A stretch of DNA of 64,000 nt. Origin: Cinclus cinclus (taxonomy: Eukaryota > Chordata > Aves > Passeriformes > Cinclidae). Below the pieces are notes generated by a model. The model searched no databases. It was given only the letters and a program-made list of their open reading frames with translations, and was not told the DNA's origin. The position numbers and the translations under genes are program-made. Positions within the stretch are counted from its first letter, which is position 1. The number at the start of each line of letters is the position of its first letter. Shown one piece after another: positions 50,244 to 61,280 of the stretch. Where the stretch lies: assembly GCF_963662255.1 (NCBI RefSeq), contig NC_085049.1, positions 63,535,158 to 63,599,157 of the forward strand, written 5' to 3'.

Positions 50244-52804
50244 AAACAACTGCTAAATGGAATAGATTTTTAATACTTGTATTGCTGTGATGGATGCTGA
50301 GAAGAGAAATGGGCCACAGATAGTGGCCAGACATATGTGCTCTCCCTAAACAGTATCACTTAGTGTGTCTGTCAGTGTGGTAACAGGTAAAGCATTGCTT
50401 TGTCCCAATGCAGTATCATGCAATTTCTTAACTTCAGCTCATCAGTTTTTCTTACAGCTCATAAATATTTATCTCAAATCAGCAATAAGGATTTGAATGA
50501 AATATGCAGTCTGTTTATTTCAAATTCCCCAGTGAACTTCTTCACACTATTGGGAACATATGCATAATCATAAGAATAAATGAATTAGCTTCTAGATAGT
50601 CACATTTAACTTCATTTTTCACTGAGAGTTACTAAGCATTGTTTCATTTTGGATGCGTAGGGCAAACACGTGCTCCAAAGAATCTGTGTTCTCTTATGGA
50701 GGAAGAGACAAATATTTTAAGGGGCATCCTATGCTAATTGTTTTATAGCTAATATTATCAACATGGGTCTGTTTGGTGGAAAGCATGAAACCTTATCATG
50801 GAAAGTAGTATTTATAGTTACGGGCTAGGTACTGGTACATTTAATCAAGTGGTTGTTGAGTATATTTATCATTTACAGCAGGGTGTTCTTTTAGTTTTGT
50901 CCTTGGCATACTTTAAGTTACTGACAGAGTGTATGCTTTTTAAGTCTAATCTTTGAGCATCTTTCAGGGATTTTGTCCACACACTCTTGGTGTTCCCTCA
51001 GTTGGGTGTACCTGAGAAGGGTGGGACCAAACTTGAATAAGGATGCATTTCACGTGCTTATGTGACTCATTTTGATTTGTGTTATTTTGTTCTGCATACA
51101 GGTGAATATCTGTCTGCTTTATGTATGAAGCATGGTGTATGTGAGATTGCAGTTGCTTCTGAAGTGAAATTCTGTAGTTTTCTTAACTGGCTAAATGTGT
51201 GAGGTTTATTGCTATTCCCTCTCCACACAAACCTTCCCAGTACTGATGGTGATCAAGGGTTTAAGTGGCCTCACTGGCACATTTACACCTGAAGCTGCTC
51301 CCCAAGTTGGATGTTCTTGGCACAGCTGGGGTTGTCTTGTTTTTCTTTAAAAAGCACACATAGAAAAACAGAACTAGAGCCATTTATGTGTTTAAATTAA
51401 ATTGAACTAAATAGTTGGAAACTACCTTATGAAACAAGTATTACATGTAGTTACTTCATTAGATTTCAGAGAATAAAGAAATCCCCAGGGGAAAAAAAGG
51501 GGGGCACAACAGATCAGTAGTCTCTTGACCTGGATCAGTGCTGCTGGGAGGGCAGGGATGAATATTCGTTTTGGGAGGTGTAAGGGTCCTCGCCCAGATG
51601 GGCCAGGACAGTCTCCAGTTTTCCCATCCAGTATTATCTCAAATCCTTTGAAGCTTCCTTATCAATGTTGTCTTACCCTTTCTGCATAGCTCTGTAAGAG
51701 CTTTTTATCATTTCCTGGGCCAGGCTGTATTACAAAAGCAGTTAGAGAAACAGTGCTGCTGTTATTGAAATAATTGCCTCTTGCATTTTCCCTAGCCTGT
51801 CAGAACATGCACTCAGCTCTTTTTCATAGATCATGGCACACAAATTCCTGTAATGCACTGCTAATAGGAATCTCAAAGCAAATTATGCTATGATTAAAGC
51901 CAATGTACAAATGAGATTGTTCTTCTGAGAAATTCAGACCAATTGCCCACACTTCTAGTCATAATAGTGCATTCAATATATTAAGTCAAATGCCAGTCTT
52001 GCCATTACTAGAAGAGTTCAATGGTGTCTTTAGCTCATGCTACATTTCTTTCTGGAGGAAAAAATACGATTTTGATAATGTACTTAATGCTTTGGTGGTT
52101 ACAGAGGAATTTCCTCGCAATCCCATCTGGTGAAACCGGTATGCTTTAATGGAGAATGGTAATAGCTTTTGACACTTTTATCTGAACTTCATATGTCTCA
52201 TTTTATTCAGCTGTGTTTTGTTTGCTTGAGCCTCCCCACAGGGAATTAAATGTAAGTGGCAGGCCTGGGTAATTAATGGTAGGTATCAGCTGTCAGGACC
52301 TCATTTCTGAGATACTTGATGTCAAACTCCTTTCTACTGAAAAGAGAAGGCTTGGCTTTGAAAGGAAGAGAGTCAAGGTCCTGATCCTGTGTATGAACCA
52401 CTGAGGTGGAACAGGTGCTGCTGATGGGAGTCAGAATAGATTTGTTTTTTGTTAAGTAGTTCAGGGGAATAGTTTCAATAAAGTAAATAGTGTCAGTAGC
52501 TTGGGAGCAGATAGTCTATGTTTTGTTTCCATTATACAAAAAAGAAGTCTTTCAAAATGGTGTTTAAGGATTGTTTATTTTGGTCTAGCCTACCTGTTTG
52601 ATGGCCAATTTAAAATGGTTAATTTAGATTAATGTGTTTTTATGAGGACTCTGTAAACAAAGTGAGTGAAGACTAGATGCTGTGAGATAGAAAATGTGCT
52701 GTTAAGTGTAAAAGAAGTTTTAAATATAATTATCCAGTCAGATAACATCAGGAAATGCAGCTCTCTGTGTTTGCTAGGTTTTGTGTGGGCTTTTTATTTG
52801 TTTG

Positions 52805-52940
52805 TTTTGGGTTCTGTTTTCTTTGGCATTTTGTTGGGGCTTTTTATTTTTTTTTGTTTGTTTGTTTGTTTGTTTTGGGTTCTGTTTTCTTTGGCATTTT
52901 GTTGGGGCTTTTTATTTTTTTTTGTTTGTTTGTTTGTTTT
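52805..52940 (+). repeat. 68-bp tandem duplication (T/G-rich)
   Basis: Two consecutive copies of a 68-bp unit, beginning TTTTGGGTTCTGTTTTCTTT at 52805 and again at 52873, each ending in a TTTG run. They look identical to the eye. The open frame across them is a by-product of the repeat. Confidence 0.93.
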
Positions 52941-55900
52941 TTTGAGAAAGCAATGGTTCAGGCCTGAAAAGTGAGATGAAAAGTCAGTCATGCTGGTACC
53001 ACAACTCATTTAGTGTTGTCAGGAACCAGTAGTTGTCATGATTGTTTCAAAGTAACACCATTCTTTTGAAAATTACAAATGAAAGAGAAATATGCATTTG
53101 TTACCACATTTTTAGTGTCAAACCTTTATTCTGAGGAGGACAGCGAAATCCTCCTTAGATCTAAAAGTAACACTGAGTGTACATTTGTTCAGTGAACTAA
53201 AGGTGCAAAGAACAGTAAGTGTGCCTTGGAACATATGTCATGCTGCAGGAGATAGAAACTTAAACCTGTTTGGATCTTGTGGCCTTCCTTTTGGTATTAC
53301 ATTTTTCTAGCTAAGGCAGCTGTATTTTAGGTTGAATAAGTATATTCCTTCAGCCTTCTGGGAATAGTATACTGTATTTACTGGCTACTTTTGACAGTGT
53401 TCCTTGAAGATGTTGCAATGCTAATTTATTTATGGCTGTGTCACTGTGTTTTCAGCTAGGGTTTTTCTTTGGGGAGGGGGAGTACCATGTGACAAGAATC
53501 TTTTATGATTTCAATGTTGGTTTAATCAAATATTACTTTGTATTTTACCCACACCTGCTGATTTAGAATAATCCATTGGGTTTCCAGAAATGAGCATGTC
53601 AATGCAAAATATAAGTTTAGTTTTCTGTACTAAATTCTGTTTTGGGGACTGAGTCCACGGAGATAATTAAGTGTCCATGAAAACCTTTGTGGAATATTGA
53701 ATTTTATGTTGAAATCTGTGTGGTTAAGTACTCCACTTTGAGACATATTCCCCTTTGATGTTTTGGTGAGCGTTTTTTGTATGTTTTTGTTTATTTTGTG
53801 AGGGGTTTTTTGTGTGTTTTTGAGGTTTTGGGGTTTTTTTGCAATTGTGAAATTCCCATTCAGAAACACTAAATTAAGAAAAGACTGCAAGATCTAAATA
53901 ACATTTAGAATACTGTAAGTTCAAACCCTTTTTCTGAGATGTGAATGCACAAAATAAGTTTTAGTTATTGAATGTGTTAGACCCATGTCTTCTTTTTATT
54001 GAATTTTTTGGAAGGGTATTACTTCCTGATAAGTAGAGGTCAAGTATGTACATTTTTTTTTTAGTTTCATCTGTTTCTCAAAGATTATTTTCTGATCTGA
54101 AGAAGGTCGGTTCCTCCTTCTGTATCAGCTCTGCAGTTTTGCCTTGTCTTCCAATTTCCCCTGTGTGTCTAGCTGGGTTCTGCCACCCTTAGTTGTACAT
54201 AAAACTCTTCCTCTGCAATTGCCCATCAGGTTTTAATGAAACAGCTATGATAATAGCCTATTTAGGTTTCCTATCAAGCTTCATTATCCTTGGTCATGTG
54301 TTATTACTGGCTTTCTTTTTGTGTTGTGCTTCCTTGAGCCTGCCCTTCTTTTCCCCTCGCTCCTTTTCTCCGTCGTGGTGCAGCAGGAAGGTCCTTGCCA
54401 GCTCTGAGGGCTTGTCAGTAAGGACTGAGTCAGAGGGCTCAGATCTGCACTCCCAGTCCCCTGCAAGGCTGACTGCAGAGCCCCTCTGGCAGTCCCAGCC
54501 CCGGAGCTGGGAGTGGGCAGGAATGGACAAAGCAATTCTTGCCTATCAGATATAAGGAACAAGCCATTTTGCTGACTTGTCAGTTTTTTGCTCTTGCTGA
54601 CCATGAAGAAACAAATTCTGTAATTGTTAGGTGTGTCTAATCGGAGTCAAATCAGGGAGGCATGGAAGTACTGGTGAGAAATGATAGTAGTACATTTGCT
54701 TGGGAATATTCATGTTTGACATAAGGACTTTGGGGAGAATGCAGGCGCTCGGAACCTTGCGTCTGGAATTCCTCTATTTTGTAGTGTCAAGTTAATTATT
54801 TTGTACCACTAGGATAGCATGTCAAACTACATGAAAGTCTCGCAGTTAATTTTTTTTCTTTTTTACTCAGGAGAGCATATGGACTGTTTTGGGTTTTCTT
54901 TTCTTTCTTTCCATTAAATTTTTTGTGAGTCAATGTCTCCTTGGTCTGCTTTTCCAGTAAGGGAAGTTTTGCTTAGCATTGGAGTGTCTTTAGCTATACA
55001 GCTTTACAGTTTAGTCTGCTATACAACCTGAAATAAAATGCATATACTGTAAGGAGAAAATAGGCACTCTGGAAAAATATTCAAATCTTCTAAAGCAAAC
55101 TAATTGACCTATGCTGATATTCTCCCCCCTTGCCTCCCTCTATTTTTAACATTTTTAAAAATCAGAATAAGTAGGAACTTTATTAGAACCTTGACACATT
55201 CTTATGCAAGTATGTTTTTGAGATGTGCTTATTTAATCTGTTTTGACAGTGGGAGAGATCCTGAGGTCTGATTATTTCCAGTCAGTGAGAGAGAGAAAGA
55301 AGTTGGAGAACTACATTTTTCCAGTACTGTTATACTGGTGTATAATCCAGTCATAAAAAGATTTCAATGTCTTATGACATGCAAATAATTGTGAAGATCC
55401 CCAAGATGGTAATGAAAAAGAATTTTTGTCTTTGATATTTGTTTCATCCCTCTTTTCAAGGGCTCCCTCTTGATTTTGGTAAAAGAAAGAGATGGGTGAA
55501 GAAGGCTGGCATGGTCAGGGAAACTTCAGACAGAGTTGGAGGTGTAATAATTGAAGTCTTGTCAGTTATCAGGTGCTGTTACAAGTGCTACGTAAAAACA
55601 GATGTGGTTTCAATTCTCCACGTTATCTTGTTATTTTATGTAGTTAGGGCTGGGTGTGCTTGTGAGTACAAGAGGCAGTAAGATGGTGGTGGTGGTGATG
55701 AGGCAGGTGCTGCTGTGAGTGCTGCCCAGCTGCTGGGTGAATCCTCATCTGCTCTCCAAAAGATTTGGTGGCTACTTTGGTCGCAGTCTTGAGCAGTCTA
55801 GAAAATTACATCCTATTAACCTTGATGCACATGCAATCCATGTGCATTAAAAGAGCCATTTTGAGGGTAAACTATGCTATCCTTTGTTTCCTGCTGAAGA

Positions 55901-58078
55901 AATGCTCACCACAGATAGCAAAAATATCCAAACTTCTGTTGCCGTTGCTCCCCCGGTACAATACAAGGATGTCCTTGTCCTTCCGGTGACGTTGCCCTCA
56001 GCTCAGTGCGCTGGCTCTTGGCTTCAGCTGGAGGGTGGCTCAGTGTGCCGTGGGGGAGCCCAAAGGAAGCAAAGCCATGTATAAAGTTGCTGCGTCCCTT
56101 GGGCTGCTTCCTAACCCCCCTGGTCCTGGGGAACAGGAACTGCAGTGTCGCGCACTTTCGTACATTAATCTGCAGTGCTTTATCTTTGTCTTTCCTCTTT
56201 AATTCTGTATTTGTGTTTTTCCTAATTTTGGCATTCTCCGTATGTATTTCCTTTTCTTAAAGGCGGAGGAAGCTAAGTTAACGCTGCGTATTTGTCACCC
56301 ATGATGGCCTTTCTCCCCCGCCTCCAACGTGTGCGCTGTCTCCTTTTGCCAACCGTGATATAAATTAGCAAAATGTAGCTCTAGAGAATACATCAGATGC
56401 AGAGTGGAGAGTCAAATGTGATATGAGAATTGATGAAAGACCCATTTATATGCTCAACAGCAGCCTTTTCCTGTGGGTTATTTTCAGCATCAGCTCAGGA
56501 AATGTGTTTGTGAAGCTCTGTGGCACAGTGATATTCCAACTGCATTCTGATGTAATAGTATGTGTAAAACAGTAAGATTTTTGGGTGGCACAAAATAAAT
56601 ACGTAAAGAAAGTGATCAAAATATAAACTTTGTTCTTTATTTAAATGTGAACGGTGCTATTAATATGCCGCGTTTACCCAACATTTCTATTTGACCTAGT
56701 TAAAGATCTCTTAGGGAACAGATTTACAAAAGTGTGCAGCTATGTTGTTTCAATGTGCTAGACAAAATTTAGGTAAAGAAATGCTGGTTTTATTTCAGAT
56801 GCTAGAATCCAGTAAGTTTCATTTAGAAACATAAGGTTTATACAGGTTTTAATTTTTCTTTAAAATCTCTTTGCACTTATGAAAAACTGTTCTACTCAAG
56901 CAGAAGACTAAAGAAATCTCTAAGATGCATATAAATAAATATAGCTTTTACCAAACCTACAGTTTTGAAAGCTACAACCTGAGCCTTACGGCTCAATGAT
57001 TTCAACTGCTCAGAGTTCACTTGGGTTTTTTGTTACTTTTTTCCCAGTGATGTTTGTGAGGGTGGGCTGTTCTGTACAGAGTTTTAGAGGAGCTGAAAAG
57101 TTTATAAAGAATGTCTAAATCCCATTTTTCTAATTTGTGCATAAGATTAGAGGAAGAGATAGCACAAGTCTAATCTTGCAAGCAGCTCAGTTATTCTTTA
57201 GTATTAGTCTGTGTTGCTCTTGACCAAACTATTTCACCTTCTTTTCTGACATACTGTCCAGGAAGCTGCATCAGCTCTTGTGCATGCAGAGAGTTGTGTG
57301 TTTAGGAATTAAGCCACTCCATTTTTATTTGAGATCTAGGTCACTACCTTTTGAGTAATCTGTTACTCAGCTTTCTTCTGTCATCTTCTCAATATCTGGT
57401 AAGCAAAAAAACCTGACTGCAATAGGATGTGCGTTATTTTTGGATTGACTGAGCAACTGTTTGAAGAGAGATATTAGAGCCCTGATTCAGGAATAGTCAT
57501 GCAAAAATCATAAAACTAATGCAGAGTCAGTACAGAAGATACCGGTTAGGGGCTTGCATTAACTCTGATTATAGTGAGCAGAAGTAGCTATGCATTGGAA
57601 TGTCATGGTAGCTCTGGCAGGCTAAGGTCAATTTTATTTGAAATGGGTATTAATAGGAAGTTTTGTTCTCACTTGGGTTTTCCCTTTCCTATTTGATACA
57701 TGTGTTTTGACACTTTTTGTCACAGTTATATTATAGTTTCCCAGAAGTCTATTCAGTGTGTGTTAGAGTTCTGTTGTGGTTTTCCCTTTTTTTGTGTGAC
57801 TGGAAAATGAAGTGTTATTTTTCTTCTGATCCTGCTGTCCTTTCCCAATCTACTTCATCCCACTAGGGTCTCTTTTGTGAATTGAGAGAAGTTAGAATAA
57901 GAGGTCCTGATTGCAAATGAGTGCCATATTTTTCTGGTCCTTTTTTAATATTGTTTTTGCCAGGATGCCGGGAGCTTTTCCCAAAGGTCCTGCCCATGAC
58001 CCCTGCAGCTCTCCCTATGAAACAAGAATTAATGATGGGGGAAGGCAAAAAACTCTAAATTTTGCTGTAAATCTCTAT

Positions 58079-58161
58079 AAGGGGATAATTTTGAGAGCTG
58101 TTCACACCTTTTTAAAACTCTGCTTTCTGAAGTCATGCTGCAAAATATGCTCATGACTGTA
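58079..58161 (+). repeat. Dispersed repeat A, copy 1
   Basis: About 83 bp starting AAGGGGATAATTTTGAG and ending GCTCATGACTGTA. It is recognisably related to 59175-59258 in the same orientation, with roughly three quarters of bases shared by eye. The family is unknown to me. Confidence 0.6.
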
Positions 58162-58404
58162 AATTCTCTTTACATACCCTGGGAGACAGGTAATCCCTTA
58201 CAGCTTTTGGTGGTCACGGAATGCGGGGACCCCTTTCCCTTTACATGCTTCCAGACAAGAATTTAAATCCCTAGGTTTTGCTTCAGTATTTCACTTTACA
58301 GAACCAGTGCTTGAGACTGTCCCATTGCATCCTCCTGGAACATATTCCCTATATTGGCATCATCTTCTTTTGGCACCTTTGTTGGGATGGGTGAGATAAG
58401 TAAG

Positions 58405-58885
58405 ACTTCTGGCCTAGGCTACATTTCACTCTCATTTTTTGCTTCATGGTCCAATATGCCCAAAGAAGAATGGAAAAGCAGGGGAACATGAAGATGGCAA
58501 TGAAGGTGGGGAATTTTTATCTTTAATGGTAGACAGTCACCATTGTTCAGAAGATCTGAAGTGCAGGTGACAGTTCTGACTTTATGGAGGGTTAGGCTCC
58601 AGGTGCATCTAGAGTGATATGAAATTCATCTTTCTGCTTTCTAGACTGGCTTGTGAAAGGAAATGTGCTGGTGTTAACTTCTTCAGGCTGGTTGTGGAGG
58701 GAAGGTATTGCAGCAAAATGTAACTCATCCGAAAAATGCAGTAATTGGTGCCTTTACTGGTCTTGCTGATCAGTTACCTCAGTATGTATTTTCTTAAACA
58801 GTCCATAATAATGGACTTGTTATCTTGGTTAGTATTCCTGATTGTCAGTCTGAGTGTCTGTCCTGCTTGTCAGCCATGCCACACT
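58405..58885 (+). repeat. Dispersed repeat B, copy 1
   Basis: Related in direct orientation to 60805-61280. The offset is exactly 2,400 bp through the core. The core 58595-58674 is identical over 80 bp, while both flanks are clearly more diverged. I do not recognise the family; an LTR or other interspersed repeat, or a local duplication, are all possible. Confidence 0.85.
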
Positions 58886-59174
58886 GTTCAGGAGCTGAGT
58901 TGTCCTGCTGTGGGCACCAGTTTTGTTGCAGAATTTTGAACTAAGACCTCTCTCTTTCTTATCCTTTTCTTTTTAGATGTGGCTTTGCTGTGGTGAGTGT
59001 AGAAACATCTGAAGCATGCATGTGTGTTTATGTTGAACTTTCCAGGGAGCTGAGGAATTGTCAACAAACGGTCTCACTGAAGTTGACTTTGGTGAGCATG
59101 GGAGGCTTCCTGTGGTGAGCCATCCTTGGGTGCCTCTGGCCTCAGGAGCTCATGTTTGCAAATCACAACTAAAT

Positions 59175-59258
59175 AAGGAGATAATTTGGGATCTGTTTGC
59201 ACCTTTTTTTAAACCGTGCTTTTTAAAATTGTGCTGTGGAAATATGGGCATGACTGTA
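59175..59258 (+). repeat. Dispersed repeat A, copy 2
   Basis: Diverged direct copy of the 58079-58161 segment, sharing the GATAATTT, CACCTTTTT and CATGACTGTA blocks. Confidence 0.6.
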
Positions 59259-59555
59259 TTGATCATAGTGTGCCTGAAGTAGGGTGACTGATAGAATGGA
59301 TTACTTATTAAATTTTTTACCTTTTTTAAATGTAAAGCGCATATCACAAATGCACTTTTTTTGGGTTTTTTCTGTTTTTTTTTTTGCTTAGAATGTGAGT
59401 CAGCTGTGTTTTTCTTTCATCTCATTGAGGGAAGTAGTATGTGCTGTCATGACCTGAGGATAACAAATGCTAAACTGAATGCTGCTGGCTGCAAATGCTG
59501 GGATAACTTGGTTCAAGCACATCAGGTGCAGAAGTTTGCAACATGCTCTGCCAAG

Positions 59556-59564
59556 TATAAAAGG
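59556..59564 (+). promoter_or_regulatory. TATA-like box in possible LTR-like segment
   Basis: TATAAAAGG in a moderately GC-richer stretch (about 59440-59800) between the two B repeats. The setting recalls an LTR promoter, but I see no TG...CA termini, primer binding site or retroviral coding sequence, so this may be chance. Confidence 0.2.
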
Positions 59565-60804
59565 AGCTGCCAGTGGCATGATCTAGCAGGCTAAATCTGT
59601 GGTGGCAGCTCTTGCAGTGTTGGTGATACCCTCCTTGCCCAGAAGTCCCAGGTGTAACCAGTGAGTGTCAGAGGTAAGGACTGGGGCAAAGAGGGTAGTT
59701 CTCGGTGTTTCTCCTGGCAAGAGCAAACTCCTGGCATTCCCACATGGCTTCTCTCAGCAGCCAGCCCATTGCCCAGGAGGCAGCAGACAGCTTTCAAAGT
59801 GCAAGTGGCTCTGAATGAAAATCCATTTCAAATAGATTGTATCGAGCTTTTCTTTTGATAGTGTATGTCATCAAGGATCCTGTTTTTTTGTAAGAAAAGA
59901 CACTAATGAGTGCATAGAAGTACATATGATATTATTTAAAATAATTCTGTTCAAATTCTTGAAGTCTTAAAATTGAAATTTGAAAAAGGAACCTGGAGTG
60001 CACAAAATATTTTCAATTGTAGTTGCTCAGCTGGATACTAGTCATTTCTGTTTTCTAGCTGTGATACTTTGAGGAGTGTTTATATTTGTAATTGAATCCT
60101 TAAAAGTCTCTAACCAGCCTGGAGAGAATATAGTACAATAGTTCTAAGCAATGCAAATAGTCATGGATTCATTGGCTTAGTTTGCTTGCCCCTTGTTTTG
60201 TGATGCTTTTTATTTTAAAGACCATTGTAGAGGTCTGTTTTATTCCTTGACATGCCACCCTTACCATGCCTTCCACCTGTGGAAGGATTGCTCACAGAAG
60301 GATCTAATGAATCTCACATATGATCTGTTTCAGTAGTCTTAAAAAATACAAAGAAAGAGAGGATCAAAATAATTTGTCATGTTCCTTGGGATCACACCAA
60401 TAAAAATCTCATGTCTGGTTGCCTTTTTTCTTGTTATTAGTCGTAATAATAACTTATTAATACCATTGACTTCTTATTGCAGAAGAACAAGTGGCATAAC
60501 GTGTTATTGTGTAAAATCACATTTGAGAGGGCACCTTGCTATCTTTCTCTCTTGCTGTGAAAAAGCACCATTTTTGGCAGAGAAGTTGGAGCCCAAGCAG
60601 CTTGGCTGCAATAAGGCAACCAGTCTCCAGTGCTGGCAGCCACATCAGCACTGTGAGAAACGCAGCAGCATCCACCAGCCTTTTTCACACTGTCCACTAC
60701 AGCTAGAGAAGAGAGATGTGATCTCAGCTTCAGCTTTTTTCATCTGTGAGTGTCATTAAACCAGAGAGGTGACTGGTGCTGTAGAAATAATTCAGAGAAG
60801 TAAT

Positions 60805-61280
60805 CCCCCTGGCCTGGGTTGTATTTCATCTTCATTTGCTGCTTCCTGGTCCAGTGTGCCTGAAGGAGAAATGAAAAGCAGGGGGACATGAAGACAACAA
60901 CAAGGGATGGGATATTTTTAGCTCTAATGGTAAATGCCACTGTTGTTCAGAGAATCTGAAGTTCAAATGAGAGGTGAATATTAAGGTCTAATTAAGCTCC
61001 AGGTGCATCTAGAGTGATATGAAATTCATCTTTCTGCTTTCTAGACTGGCTTGTGAAAGGAAATGTGCTGGTGTTGACTTCTTCAGGCTGGTTGTAGCAG
61101 GGAGGTATTGCAGCAAAATGTAACTCATCCAAAAAGTGCAGTAATTGATGCCTTTAATAATCTTGGTGATCAGTTATCTCATTATATATATATTTTCTTA
61201 AACCTTCCATAGGAGCTCACTCGTGATCTTGGTTGGCATCCTTTATTATCTTAGTGTTTTGCCTAGTGTGCTTGCTTTCT
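60805..61280 (+). repeat. Dispersed repeat B, copy 2
   Basis: Direct copy of 58405-58885. The identical 80-bp core is at 60995-61074. A short TA expansion (tatatatata) near 61186 distinguishes this copy. Confidence 0.85.

Noticed and set aside
52666..52974. Hydrophobic ORF (FLFVCLFV repeats) resembling membrane segments
   Set aside because: It is a translation of the 68-bp T/G-rich tandem duplication, not a gene.
54193..54555. 120-codon ORF in FGD6 intron 2 considered as the next FGD6 exon
   Set aside because: Does not match the expected acidic linker or RhoGEF sequence of FGD6, and no acceptor in the needed phase was evident.
59440..59850. Possible solo LTR with TATA box between the B repeats
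   Set aside because: No LTR termini, target duplication, primer binding site or coding remnant seen; kept only as a low-confidence TATA-like site.
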